64,000 nt of DNA from Acetivibrio straminisolvens JCM 21531 (GTDB lineage Bacteria > Bacillota > Clostridia > Acetivibrionales > Acetivibrionaceae), in contig NZ_BAVR01000001.1 in the NCBI RefSeq assembly GCF_000521465.1, positions 1 to 64,000 on the forward strand, given 5' to 3'. Under the pieces are notes generated by a model. That model saw nothing but the letters and a program-made list of their open reading frames with translations, made no database searches and was not told the DNA's origin. The position numbers and the translations under genes are program-made. The stretch's first letter is position 1. Each line of letters begins with the position of its first letter. Shown piece by piece: positions 9,805 to 18,840 of the stretch.

Positions 9805-9930
9805 ATGTATATTGGTAATTGCCGAGAATGTATAAAAAATTATATATCACTTCAACAAATTCATAAACCAGGTATGAATATGCATATACATTGGCTTAAT
9901 CCTCTATTATTCAAACGTAAAGGCAGATAA
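9805..9930 (+). CDS. 41-aa orphan protein with CxxC and His cluster
   Basis: AAAGGAGG lies 7 nt upstream of ATG 9805, an optimal ribosome-binding site, and the frame runs to TAA at 9928-9930. The protein begins MYIGNCRECIKNYISLQQ and has Cys6, Cys9 and three histidines (HKPG..., MHIHW), so metal binding is possible. It ends in a basic tail (FKRKGR). It has its own promoter (9721-9749) and terminator (9970-10006), so it looks like a real monocistronic small gene inserted between the Ro and Hen1 units. I recognise no family. Confidence 0.6.
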   Translation: MYIGNCRECIKNYISLQQIHKPGMNMHIHWLNPLLFKRKGR

Positions 9931-9969
9931 TACTTTAGAAAAATTACGTATATAATAAATGAACAATAG

Positions 9970-10006
9970 GTGGTTAAGTCTAGCAAATAGATTTAGCCAC
10001 TTTTTT
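9970..10006 (+). terminator. Terminator of the 41-aa gene
   Basis: GTGGTTAAGTCT (9970-9981) pairs with AGATTTAGCCAC (9989-10000), 12 bp including two G-T pairs, loop 7 nt, followed by six T. It separates the small gene from hen1. Confidence 0.85.
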
Positions 10007-10064
10007 ATTTGAAAACTAATTTAAAATTTAGAATGTTTATAAATGAATGAATAGAGGTGAAAAG

Positions 10065-11462
10065 ATGATACTTTCAATTACATATACCCAGCCGCCGGCA
10101 ACGGATTTGGGATATCTATTGCACAAAAATCCTTCAAGGCCGCAAACATTTACGCTTAACCACGGAAAAGCCCATATATTCTATCCTGAGGCAACTGAAG
10201 AAAGATGTACTGTTGCGCTGCTTCTTGATATTGATCCTATTGATTTGGCTCGTGGGAAAAAAGGGTCCTCGGGAGATGGTGGATTGTTTGATTATGTAAA
10301 TGACAGGCCTTATGTTGCATCTTCGTTTTTGAGTGTGGCAATATCAAGAGTGTTTGGAACAGCAATGTCGGGTAAATCTAAGGAGAAACCTGAACTGGCT
10401 GAGATGGAATTACCGCTTCAAGCAAAAATAATGATGCTTCCCTGCAAAGGAGGGGAAGAAATCATTTACAGATTGTTTGAGCCTTTAGGCTACAAGGTTT
10501 CGGTTGAAGGATATATGCTGGATGAGAAATTTCCTGAATGGGGCAAAAGCAAGTATTATACAGTTTCTCTTGAAGGAAAAGTCAGACTTCGGGATTTGTT
10601 GAATCATATATATGTGCTAATACCTGTACTTGACTCGGAAAAGCATTACTGGGTCGGGGAAGATGAGATTGACAAGCTGCTTTCCCATGGAGATAGGTGG
10701 CTTATTAACCACCCTGAAAAAGAACTGATTACAGGAAGGTACTTAATAAGAAAAAAGAGGCTTGTTAACGAGGCATTTAAAAGGTTGTTGGAAGCAAGTG
10801 ATGTGGCAGATGATGAAGATGAAGAGAATGAGCCTTCACAGAATGACCAAACCGAAAGAAAACTAAATTTGAACCAGCAAAGGCTCGGGACGGTAGTTGC
10901 AGTATTAAAAAGTGTCAATGCAAAAAGAGTAATAGACATAGGCTGCGGAGAAGGAAATCTTCTTTCGCTGCTCATGAAGGACAAAACTTTTGAACAGATT
11001 ACCGGTGTTGATGTTTCATACAGTGTCCTTGAAAGAGCCAAGGACAAATTAAAAATTGACAGACTGCCCGAAATGCAAAGAAAAAGAATCAACTTGTTCC
11101 AAGGTTCCTTGGTGTACAGGGATAAGCGGTTTTCTGGATATGATGCGGCAACCGTTATTGAGGTTATAGAACACCTTGATGAAAACAGGCTTAAAGCTTT
11201 TGAAAAAGTGTTGTTTAAATTTGCAAGGCCTCAGACAGTGATTGTGTCAACACCAAACAAGGAATATAATTTGCATTACCAAAACCTTTTTGAAGGAGAT
11301 TTGCGCCACAGGGACCATCGCTTTGAGTGGACCCGTAAAGAATTTGAAACCTGGGCAGTTAAGGTTGCCGAGAGCTACGGATATAATGTGAGGTTTTTAC
11401 AAATAGGTGAGGTCGATGACGAATTCGGTAGTCCTACACAGATGGGGGTGTTTACGTTATGA
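10065..11462 (+). CDS. hen1: Hen1: RNA 3'-terminal 2'-O-methyltransferase and ligase activator
   Basis: From ATG 10065 (GAGGTGAAAAG upstream) the protein is 465 aa, the length I recall for C. thermocellum Hen1. The N-terminal ~240 residues are the Hen1-L domain that binds and activates the Pnkp ligase. The C-terminal half is a SAM methyltransferase with VIDIGCGEGNLLSLL and the metal-binding set in TVIEVIEHLDENRL plus the downstream His in LRHRDHRFEW. An acidic linker (DEDEENEPSQND) joins them. Hen1 methylates the 2'-OH at the break so that the repaired RNA resists a second cut. Its stop overlaps pnkp by 4 nt, matching the obligate Hen1-Pnkp complex. An upstream in-frame ATG at 10047 is less well placed. 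Confidence 0.97.
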   Translation: MILSITYTQPPATDLGYLLHKNPSRPQTFTLNHGKAHIFYPEATEERCTVALLLDIDPIDLARGKKGSSGDGGLFDYVNDRPYVASSFLSVAISRVFGTAMSGKSKEKPELAEMELPLQAKIMMLPCKGGEEIIYRLFEPLGYKVSVEGYMLDEKFPEWGKSKYYTVSLEGKVRLRDLLNHIYVLIPVLDSEKHYWVGEDEIDKLLSHGDRWLINHPEKELITGRYLIRKKRLVNEAFKRLLEASDVADDEDEENEPSQNDQTERKLNLNQQRLGTVVAVLKSVNAKRVIDIGCGEGNLLSLLMKDKTFEQITGVDVSYSVLERAKDKLKIDRLPEMQRKRINLFQGSLVYRDKRFSGYDAATVIEVIEHLDENRLKAFEKVLFKFARPQTVIVSTPNKEYNLHYQNLFEGDLRHRDHRFEWTRKEFETWAVKVAESYGYNVRFLQIGEVDDEFGSPTQMGVFTL

Positions 11463-14071
11463 AGTTGACTGTACCGGAGTTATCGTTAATAGTATTAATA
11501 GGTTCTTCCGGAAGCGGTAAATCCACTTTTGCAAAGAAGCACTTTAGGCCGACAGAGGTAATATCGTCCGATTTCTGCAGAGGACTGGTTTCGGATGACG
11601 AAAATGAACAGACAGTTACTGAGACGGCGTTTGACGTATTGCATTATATAGTTTCCAAAAGGCTCAAGCTGGGAAAGCTCACAGTTGTTGATGCCACAAA
11701 TGTGCAGGAATCTGCAAGAAAGCCTCTTATAGAGATTGCCAGAGACAACAACTGTTTTCCTGTGGCTGTGGTGTTCAACCTTTCGGAGAGAATATGCCAG
11801 GATAGAAATAAAAACAGGACCGACAGGCAGGTAGGAGAGCATGTAATAAGAAAACACACCCAGCAGCTGAAAAAATCAATCAAAGGACTTCAGAGGGAAG
11901 GCTTCAGGTATGTGTATGTACTCAACTCTCCCGAAGAGGTGGAAGAGGTTGTATTTGAAAGGCAGCCGTTATGGAACAACAAGAAAGATGAGCATGGTCC
12001 TTTTGATATTATTGGAGATGTTCACGGCTGCTATGATGAGTTGAAAATGCTGCTTGAGAAATTGGACTACTCCATTGAGGAAGTTGAGGGTGGCGATGGA
12101 AGCGGCAAATACAGGGTGACACATCCTGAAGGAAGAAAGGTGCTGTTCCTGGGAGACTTGGTGGACCGCGGTCCTAAAATTACTGAAGTATTAAAACTTG
12201 TTATGAGTATGGTTAAATCCGGAATTGCCCTTTGTGTGCCGGGCAACCACGATGTAAAGCTCTTAAAGAAGCTTAACGGCCGTGATGTTCAAATTACTCA
12301 CGGTTTGGATAGAACTTTGGAACAGCTGGAAGGAGAATCACCGGAATTTATTGAAGAGGTGAAAGTCTTTATTGACGGGTTGGTAAGCCATTATGTATTG
12401 GATGATGGAAAGCTTGTTGTGGCTCATGCCGGCATGAAAGAAGAATTTCAGGGCAGAGGTTCGGGCAGAGTAAGGGAATTTGCCCTTTATGGAGAGACTA
12501 CGGGGGAAACCGATGAATATGGTTTGCCTGTAAGATACGATTGGGCTTCCGACTACCGCGGCAGGGCTATGGTGGTTTATGGGCATACACCGCAGGCCGA
12601 AGCCTTAAAGGTGAACAATACAATCAACATTGATACCGGATGCGTTTTCGGAGGGAAATTAACGGCCTACAGGTATCCGGAAAGAGAATTTGTGGACGTC
12701 AAGGCCTTGAAAACCTATTATGAGCCGGCAAAGCCTTTCCTGCCTGAACAAGACAAAGCTGAGAGTTTTGAGACAAGGGGAGATAATGATATTCTCGACA
12801 TCAATGACGTTTTGGGCAAGAGATTTATCGGAACCAGGCTTATGAGCAATATTACGATACATGAGGAAAACTCCATTGCGGCCCTGGAGGTAATGAGCAG
12901 GTTTGCTGCCGACCCTCATTGGCTCATATATTTGCCGCCTACCATGTCGCCAAGCGAAACCAGTAAGAAAGAAGGTATGCTGGAGCATCCTGCCGAAGCC
13001 TTTGAATACTTCCGTATACGGGGAGTGGACAAAGTGGTGTGTGAGCAAAAGCATATGGGCTCCCGTGCAGTGGTAATCGTATGTAAGGACAGTCAGGTGG
13101 CAGAAAAGAGGTTTGGAGTCTTGGACGGAACTTCGGGAATATGCTATACTCGTACAGGAAGGCATTTCTTCGATGATATGGAGCTTGAGGCGGCATTGAT
13201 TGACAGAGTAAGACGAGCTTTAGACAAGTCAGGCTTCTGGAGCGACTTTAACACTGATTGGGTATGTCTTGACTGTGAATTAATGCCATGGTCAGCCAAA
13301 GCACAAAAGCTTTTGAAAGAGCAATACTCCGCAGTAGGCATTTCAGGCAGAATTGCGCTGGATGAAGCCGTTAAGCTGCTTAAACAGACATCTTTAAATA
13401 AAGCTGTTGTGTTTGATGTGAACAAGGAAACTTCAGGGAAGAATGCAGATATAAATGAACTGTTACAGAGATTTACCGAACGAGCTGAGATGATATACAA
13501 GTATGTAGATGCATACAGAAAATACTGCTGGCCTGTTAGTTCCATCGATGACTTAAAGCTCGCGCCTTTCCACATCCTTGCTACGGAAGGAAAAGTGCAT
13601 TCGGATAAAAACCACATATGGCACATGGATAGTATTGCAAAATACTGTGCCCAGGATGACAGCCTGATTATAGCAACAGAACATATTCTTGTTGACGTTA
13701 CTGACGAAGAAAGTGTTGCCAAGGGTATAAAATGGTGGGAGGACCTGACTGCTTCCGGTGGAGAGGGAATGGTGGTAAAACCTTACGACTTTGTTGTAAA
13801 GAATGGAAAAGAACTCTTGCAGCCGGCTGTAAAGTGCCGCGGAAGAGAATATCTGAGAATCATTTACGGGCCGGAGTACACAATGGATGAAAATATCCAG
13901 AGGCTTCGAAACAGGGCTGTCGGAAAGAAACGCTCGTTGGCTCTTCGTGAGTTTTCCCTTGGAATGGAAGCTCTTGAACGTTTTGTGAGGAATGAGCCTC
14001 TCTATAGAGTGCATGAGTGTGTATTTGGAGTCCTGGCACTTGAAAGTGAGCCGGTGGACCCGAGACTGTAA
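11459..14071 (+). CDS. pnkp: Pnkp: trifunctional RNA end-healing and sealing enzyme
   Basis: 870 aa, the same length as the characterised C. thermocellum Pnkp. Domain order: 5'-kinase (P-loop GSSGSGKST, residues 15-23, with Lys21/Ser22), 2',3'-phosphatase of the binuclear metallophosphoesterase type (GDVHGCYDE, GDLVDRGP, GNHD, then VAHAGM and VVYGHTP), and ATP-grasp-like RNA ligase (motif EQKHMGS with the adenylated Lys at about 531, later GGEGMVVKP). It heals both ends of a cut RNA and seals them after Hen1 marks the 3' end. Known substrates of the family are tRNAs cut by ribotoxins. It is uninterrupted here, unlike many genes later in the window. Confidence 0.98.
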   Translation: MKLTVPELSLIVLIGSSGSGKSTFAKKHFRPTEVISSDFCRGLVSDDENEQTVTETAFDVLHYIVSKRLKLGKLTVVDATNVQESARKPLIEIARDNNCFPVAVVFNLSERICQDRNKNRTDRQVGEHVIRKHTQQLKKSIKGLQREGFRYVYVLNSPEEVEEVVFERQPLWNNKKDEHGPFDIIGDVHGCYDELKMLLEKLDYSIEEVEGGDGSGKYRVTHPEGRKVLFLGDLVDRGPKITEVLKLVMSMVKSGIALCVPGNHDVKLLKKLNGRDVQITHGLDRTLEQLEGESPEFIEEVKVFIDGLVSHYVLDDGKLVVAHAGMKEEFQGRGSGRVREFALYGETTGETDEYGLPVRYDWASDYRGRAMVVYGHTPQAEALKVNNTINIDTGCVFGGKLTAYRYPEREFVDVKALKTYYEPAKPFLPEQDKAESFETRGDNDILDINDVLGKRFIGTRLMSNITIHEENSIAALEVMSRFAADPHWLIYLPPTMSPSETSKKEGMLEHPAEAFEYFRIRGVDKVVCEQKHMGSRAVVIVCKDSQVAEKRFGVLDGTSGICYTRTGRHFFDDMELEAALIDRVRRALDKSGFWSDFNTDWVCLDCELMPWSAKAQKLLKEQYSAVGISGRIALDEAVKLLKQTSLNKAVVFDVNKETSGKNADINELLQRFTERAEMIYKYVDAYRKYCWPVSSIDDLKLAPFHILATEGKVHSDKNHIWHMDSIAKYCAQDDSLIIATEHILVDVTDEESVAKGIKWWEDLTASGGEGMVVKPYDFVVKNGKELLQPAVKCRGREYLRIIYGPEYTMDENIQRLRNRAVGKKRSLALREFSLGMEALERFVRNEPLYRVHECVFGVLALESEPVDPRL

Positions 14072-14111
14072 GTTTGACAGATAAGATACAATATGAAGGG
14101 ATGGGATAAGT

Positions 14112-14831
14112 TTGCCGGATTTCAATTGCTTTATGGACTTACATAATCACACAATATGGTCTGACGGTGCTGATACTCCCGAAGAGATAATAATGAATGC
14201 TATAGAGCATCAAGTGGAAGCGGTTGGGGTGTCTGATCACTTTGATAACTACTCTTTAGGGAATGACAATCTGAAAATTTATATGAACCACATTAATGTG
14301 TTAAAATCAGAGCACATTAATTCAATTAAAGTTTTTACCGGAATTGAAATATCGTTTGTTTATTTGCTGAAAAATTACAGTACGTTACCCTATAAGCTAC
14401 TTAATCAGCTTGACTTTATTTTGATAGAGCACCTTGATTATATACCTCAAAGCGTAAAGCTTGAGTATGTCGCAGAAATCTTGAAGCTTATTAAGTGCAG
14501 CAAAGGTTTGGCTCATACTGACTTGTTAAAATGGGCTGATAATTATAAGGATAAAGGCGGGTTGGATTATGTCTTGGATTTTATAGAGCAAAGCAACCTT
14601 TTTTGGGAGATTAACACTGATTCGGCATATGATATCTTTTTAAATATTCTTAATCCCCGTAGAATGGATGAGAATACCGAAGCTGTATTGCAGGGGATTG
14701 CAAAAAGAAAAATTCATGTATCTGTTGGTTCCGACACTCATAGCCTGGTTCAATATAATTATGAAAGGTTGAAAACGGCAAATGAGGTGGCAAAAAAATT
14801 AAATGTGGGTATTGGAAATAGATGGTGTTGA
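14112..14831 (+). CDS. PHP-domain metal-dependent phosphoesterase
   Basis: 239 aa from TTG 14112, 41 nt after pnkp, with GGGATGGGATAAG upstream. Metal ligands of the PHP fold are visible in order: DLHNHTIWSDG (residues ~9-19), GVSDHFD, TGIEIS, IEHLDY, AHTDLLKW and VGSDTH near the C-terminus. The size fits stand-alone PHP enzymes of the histidinol-phosphatase/YcdX type. The position as last gene before the operon terminator suggests a part in nucleotide or RNA-end processing, but the substrate cannot be read from sequence. Confidence 0.85.
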   Translation: MPDFNCFMDLHNHTIWSDGADTPEEIIMNAIEHQVEAVGVSDHFDNYSLGNDNLKIYMNHINVLKSEHINSIKVFTGIEISFVYLLKNYSTLPYKLLNQLDFILIEHLDYIPQSVKLEYVAEILKLIKCSKGLAHTDLLKWADNYKDKGGLDYVLDFIEQSNLFWEINTDSAYDIFLNILNPRRMDENTEAVLQGIAKRKIHVSVGSDTHSLVQYNYERLKTANEVAKKLNVGIGNRWC

Positions 14832-14838
14832 TATAGAC

Positions 14839-14894
14839 TCTCCTTCTTGGCACCCTTTTCTTGTTAAATTTTGCCAAGAAGGAGAATGTTTTTT
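14839..14894 (+). terminator. Terminator of the hen1-pnkp-PHP operon
   Basis: TCTCCTTCTTGGCA (14839-14852) pairs perfectly with TGCCAAGAAGGAGA (14872-14885), 14 bp, followed by a T-run (14889-14894). Confidence 0.93.
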
Positions 14895-15074
14895 ACTTGT
14901 AAAAACTGTAAAAAGTAAATATTAATAAGGAAAAATATATGCCTCCTTTGATAGAAGTAAATAGTACCGGCATATTGCATTTAGATGGGTTTTTATTTTA
15001 ATAATCGAAAAATATGGAGTAATTGAACTGTAATAATTATTTTTTGAATTATAATATAAGATATAGAAATCTAA

Positions 15075-15122
15075 TTGGAAATTTGATTTAAAACACTAAA
15101 TTGCTTTAAGGCAAATTTCCAA
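15075..15122 (+). repeat. 11-bp perfect inverted repeat upstream of the lipoprotein gene
   Basis: TTGGAAATTTG (15075-15085) and CAAATTTCCAA (15112-15122) flank a 26-nt loop, 18 nt before the lipoprotein reading frame. It could be a leader hairpin or operator. The rest of the AT-rich gap 14895-15139 shows nothing else I can support. Confidence 0.4.
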
Positions 15123-15139
15123 CTCTATTAGTACATTCG

Positions 15140-15455
15140 TTGGCACATTTTCTTAAAAATCAGATTGTATGGTGCAGGCGAATTATTAAGATACAATATT
15201 TTACAATTGTAATATGTCTGCTTTTATTCAGTACATGTTTCTTAGTTTCTTGCACTAATGATGGTAATCTTCCTGAGATGACTTATAATTCTCCGGATAG
15301 CGGAGTTTCTATGACACTTGATTATAATTTGCCGAATTCATAATGTTTATACGGTTAAAGGATATGATAGTAAGGGTTTTCTGATCGTAGAGAAACGTAT
15401 GGTGGGATTGGTCTTGGATATTTATTTCCATGAGAAAGTTACTGAAATACCTTAG
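15140..15455 (+). CDS. Small lipoprotein of unknown function (one frameshift)
   Basis: The N-terminus has a basic start, a hydrophobic core (FTIVICLLLFSTCFL) and a lipobox LVSC, so it should be a lipid-anchored surface protein. Removing one T near 15337 joins YNLPN to HNVYTVKGYDSKGF and gives about 104 aa in total. The stop at 15453-15455 touches a terminator. No good ribosome-binding site is visible and the start (TTG 15140) is uncertain. Family not recognised. Confidence 0.45.
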
Positions 15456-15490
15456 GAGTTTTTGGAAGGAAATCAAAAACTCCATTTTTA
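15455..15490 (+). terminator. Terminator after the small lipoprotein
   Basis: GGAGTTTTTG (15455-15464) and CAAAAACTCC (15474-15483) form a perfect 10-bp stem, followed by ATTTTTA. It is rich in T/A on both arms and could also end the convergent TetR transcript. Confidence 0.85.
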
Positions 15491-15542
15491 ATATATATAG
15501 TTTGAATATTCAATTTTTTAATCATCTACTTGTTACATGAGT

Positions 15543-16211
15543 TTATTTATGGCCGTTAAACGAGTCGGTTAATAGATTTATTGTAAAAGATACAAAACGT
15601 TCCTTGTCGAGATTGAAGTTCTGTGTATATGTGTTTCCAACATGCGAAAACATATGAAAAAAACTGGTGATTAAAAATATTGAGGAGTATGAAAGCTCTG
15701 ATATGTCATAGTCGGAACAAATGCTTCCGTCGGCTTTACCATCTTCAAACAGCGACATCAGCCTTTGAAACATGGTTTGATTGAAATTCATGAACTTTTG
15801 ACGAAATGGAGAATCCGAGCCGTTTCCCTTTGCCTTGACAGTTGTCCATAGACTCATCAGGCTGTGCAATTCGGGAAATTTGCAAAAGAATTTATAATAT
15901 GCTTGACAGGCCAGCTTAACCTTTTCAAAACCTGTTTTCCCTGTGCTACATTCGCTGTCTATCATTGCTAAAAGCCTTTCGTAACCTCTCAGAATAACGG
16001 CATAAAACAGGTCTTCCTTGGACGTGAAGTATTTATAGATGGTTCTTTTGGTGTATTGTGATTCTTTAGCCAAATCATCCATGGAAGTATTATCAAAGCC
16101 TTTAGAAAGAAATAATTCTTCAGCCTTTGCCAGTATTTCCGATTCACGTGCCTTTTTTTCACGTTCTCTCCTAGAAGAAGTATTCAAAGATAACAACTCC
16201 ATTCTTGACAA
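15543..16211 (-). CDS. TetR/AcrR-family transcriptional repressor
   Basis: 222 aa, standard TetR size. The N-terminal helix-turn-helix is clear (ILAKAEELFLSKGFDNTSMD, then YTKRTIYKYFTSKEDLFYAV, residues ~27-72), and the C-terminal ligand/dimer region is helical. The start is TTG 16211 or ATG 16202; neither has a strong ribosome-binding site. It is transcribed away from the CoA-binding/Rnf genes, and the shared intergenic region carries repeated AGTATA motifs, so it most likely represses itself and the divergent genes. Confidence 0.88.
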   Translation of the reverse strand: MSRMELLSLNTSSRREREKKARESEILAKAEELFLSKGFDNTSMDDLAKESQYTKRTIYKYFTSKEDLFYAVILRGYERLLAMIDSECSTGKTGFEKVKLACQAYYKFFCKFPELHSLMSLWTTVKAKGNGSDSPFRQKFMNFNQTMFQRLMSLFEDGKADGSICSDYDISELSYSSIFLITSFFHMFSHVGNTYTQNFNLDKERFVSFTINLLTDSFNGHK

Positions 16212-16223
16212 AGTTTAAAATAT

Positions 16224-16280
16224 AAGTATACTTATAGTATACTTATATACTGACAGTATACCTATATAATATCAGTATAA
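16224..16280. promoter_or_regulatory. Multi-copy palindromic operator of the TetR gene
   Basis: AAGTATACTT (16224-16233) is a perfect palindrome, and AGTATACT recurs at 16236-16243. The core AGTATA starts at 16225, 16236, 16255 and 16274. This clustering between divergent genes is what a cooperative TetR operator looks like. Confidence 0.65.
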
Positions 16281-16327
16281 ATATTGGATATGCTTATGTC
16301 AACAGTCTGAAATCTGAAGGTGGCTTT

Positions 16328-16595
16328 ATGAAGAATGCAATTCCTGAAAGGTTTGATATGGAAATGCGAAAGAAAAAAGTCTTAACTAAATTCAAAGTTC
16401 TTATAGTGCTTGCTTTTATTGTATGATTGTTTTTTATGAAGTTTACTTCTTTTGGTGAACCGGAACTGAAGAAATTCAGTGAAGGTATGGGGATGCCGGA
16501 TATAAAGGTCTTTTACAACTGGAACGAATGAGGAAGAACTTTATAAGTTCGGAAATTATGATTATGGAGGTTTCGAGATATGGCAATATCAATGA
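16328..16595 (+). pseudogene. Broken small membrane-anchored protein gene
   Basis: From ATG 16328 the frame gives 32 codons with a basic start and a hydrophobic stretch (KFKVLIVLAFIV), then a TGA at 16424-16426. The same frame continues coherently (LFFMKFTSFGEPELKKF...) to near 16530, where a +1 shift leads to EELYKFGNYDYGGFEIWQYQ and a stop at 16593-16595, overlapping the next gene. A nonsense change plus a frameshift suggests genuine decay, or two sequence errors. Family not recognised. Confidence 0.4.
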
Positions 16596-17011
16596 AAAAT
16601 TTTTTTACAGACAATCAGGTTGCTTTCATAGGTTTTTCCAGCAACCCGAATAGCTTTAGCAGAAAGGTATATAATGATTTTGTCAAAGCCGGTATAAAAG
16701 TATATCCGGTTAATAGTAAGAAATTCAGCGAAGACGGTTTGGAGATTTATACAGATATAGGCCAACTGCCGCAAGTACCGGAGTGTGTTTATATACTCCT
16801 TAACAAGGAAAATACGAAAAAGGCTGTTGAAAGATTGAAGGGCAAAGGCATAAAGAAGATATTATTTCACAGTGCCGATACTGTAGATGAAAGTACCTTG
16901 AATGAATGCAAAAAGATGGGCATAGAAGCTGTAGTAGCCTGTCCGAGGATGTTTTTAAGCAATGGTTTAATACATAGGTTGCATGGCTTTATTGCAGGTG
17001 TCAAAAGATAA
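16580..17011 (+). CDS. CoA-binding (Rossmann) domain protein
   Basis: 143 aa with the single-domain CoA-binding fold: NQVAFIGFSSNPNSFSRKVY at the N-terminus (phosphate-binding loop), then IKVYPVNSKK, CVYILLNKE and GIEAVVACPRMF. Stand-alone members (YccU-like) bind CoA or dinucleotides, and their substrates are mostly unknown. GGAGG sits 10 nt before ATG 16580. It lies 24 nt upstream of the Rnf-like fusion and probably shares its operon and the TetR control. Confidence 0.85.
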   Translation: MAISMKNFFTDNQVAFIGFSSNPNSFSRKVYNDFVKAGIKVYPVNSKKFSEDGLEIYTDIGQLPQVPECVYILLNKENTKKAVERLKGKGIKKILFHSADTVDESTLNECKKMGIEAVVACPRMFLSNGLIHRLHGFIAGVKR

Positions 17012-17035
17012 TGTGATTTATATGGGGGGTTGGAA

Positions 17036-18816
17036 ATGAAGCAGTTTCCTTTAGTAAGATTGAGGAGAACAAATGAGCACATTATGGCAGCGGTATTTTT
17101 TGTACTTGTCATGTACCAGATACCTTTTTGGGTCGGTAAACCTACATATATTTTGAATTTTTTAACTGTTTTAGCGGTCGGACTCTTAATTGATACAATC
17201 TTAAACCTGCTAAGATACAAGCGATTGGTTTGTTCGGTATCAGCCTCTGTGACGGTAGGAGTCATTTTGGCCTTATTCCCAGCTATACCGGTTTGGGGAG
17301 GCATTGCGGGTACTGCAGCTGCTTTGATTCTCGGAAAGCACTTTTTTGGTGGAACGGGTAAAAATATACTGAATCCTGCTATAATAGGCGTTTTATTACT
17401 CGGTCTCCTTTTTCAGAATGAGGGTGGCTTATTTCCAGCCAACTATGCTTTAATTCCTGCAATGCTGCTTTCCTTGGCTTTTATTGGTATTAGACCATAT
17501 GCGTCAATAGGCATGATGTTTGGAATGCTTTTATCCATGGTAGTTAATGATACCCTAAGCATAGCAAATATTATTTCTTCAGGAGTAGTCTTCTGGGGAT
17601 GTATAATTGTCACGGATCCGGTTACAGTTAGCTACAGGCCTTTTATTGGAGCTTTGGGGGGATTTGCCGCGGGATTTGCTCCTATATTCATTGAAGGGCA
17701 TTTTTCTGCCAGAACAATGGCTATACTTGTTTTGGGACTAAATATTATTTCTTTTCTGGCTGATAGATTTATTGCGGTAAAAGGATTCAGTAAAAAACGT
17801 TTTGCCAGAATAGCAAAGCCTTATTCGGAAATTATTAGTGATAATGCCCATATGCCTCTCGATATGAAACATACTGGAATACAAAAAATAAACATGGAGC
17901 ATATGAAAATCACTTCACAGGATATACTGAGGAAAATATGCGATAACGAAGTTGTTGGACTTGGAGGAGCAGCATTTCCAACACATGAAAAATACAGTCG
18001 GTTATGGCTTGTAATGAAAAAAAGAAGTTTTTTGTAATTAATGCTGTTGAATGTGACCCAGGACTTGTGCATGATTACTGGCTTTTAAGGCAGTATCCCA
18101 ATGAAATCTATAAAGGAATTCAATTGGTATGCGGCTGTATTAAATTTGATAAGGTTGTATTAGCCACTAAGGATATTTCAGGCCTTGAATTTCCTGGAGA
18201 TATTGATATCGTGGAGGTGCCTGGTTTTTATCCGATAGGTGCTGAAAGGATTTTAATCGAAAACACATTGAAGATTAAATTGCCTCATGATGTTATACCT
18301 GCAAACGCTGGTATTTTGGTTCTAAATGTGCAAACCCTTCTTTCTGTATATGAAGCCGTATACTTAAACAGAAAAGCAGACTCGAAATATATTACGGTGG
18401 CAAACCTCAATAAAAAGCAAGCCAGAGTCTTAAAAGTGAAGCTTGGCAGTAAAATATCGGAAATAGCAAATGCGGTTTATCCGGGAGAAGGTCCTATTTT
18501 TACCGGTGGTGGACTTATGGCGGCAAGACGGATAGATGACAATGAAGAAGTAATAAGGACTACTAATTTTATTGCAATTAGCCAATTTCCTTATTACAAG
18601 GAGTCTGTTTTATGCTCCAAATGTGCAATTTGTGTAAGAAAATGTCCAAGTGGACTGGAAGTATATAAAATAGCTGAATTAGTTGACAATAACAACCTTG
18701 ATGCGGTCTCAAAATATAATATAAAAAAATGTATATCTTGTGGCACGTGTAGTTATTATTGCCTGGCGGGAAGAAACCTTTCGTATAAAATGAAAATTGC
18801 AAAGGAATATCGGTAG
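17036..18816 (+). CDS. RnfD-RnfC fusion, membrane electron-transfer protein (one frameshift)
   Basis: About 593 aa after adding one base near 18010. Residues 1-250 form an RnfD/NqrB-type membrane domain with about 8-9 helices (GTGKNILNPAIIGVLLLGLL; VTDPVTVSYRPFIGALGG). The second half is RnfC-like: VGLGGAAFPTHEKY (NADH/FMN loop), NAVECDPGL, then two 4Fe-4S sets, CSKCAICVRKCP and CISCGTCSYYC. Rnf complexes couple ferredoxin:NAD+ electron flow to ion transport. No RnfA, B, E or G gene is adjacent, so this is an orphan fusion. GGGGGGTTGGAA supports ATG 17036. Confidence 0.8.
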
Positions 18817-18840
18817 TTACACTTTTGACTATATAGGTCG

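Noticed and set aside
10646-11092. 148-aa antisense ORF opposite hen1
   Set aside because: Low-complexity Ser/Leu-rich shadow of the acidic Hen1 linker region.
13144-14125. Two long antisense ORFs (about 190 aa each) opposite pnkp and the PHP gene start
   Set aside because: They are mirror frames of conserved coding sequence, with no ribosome-binding sites and Ser/Phe-rich composition.
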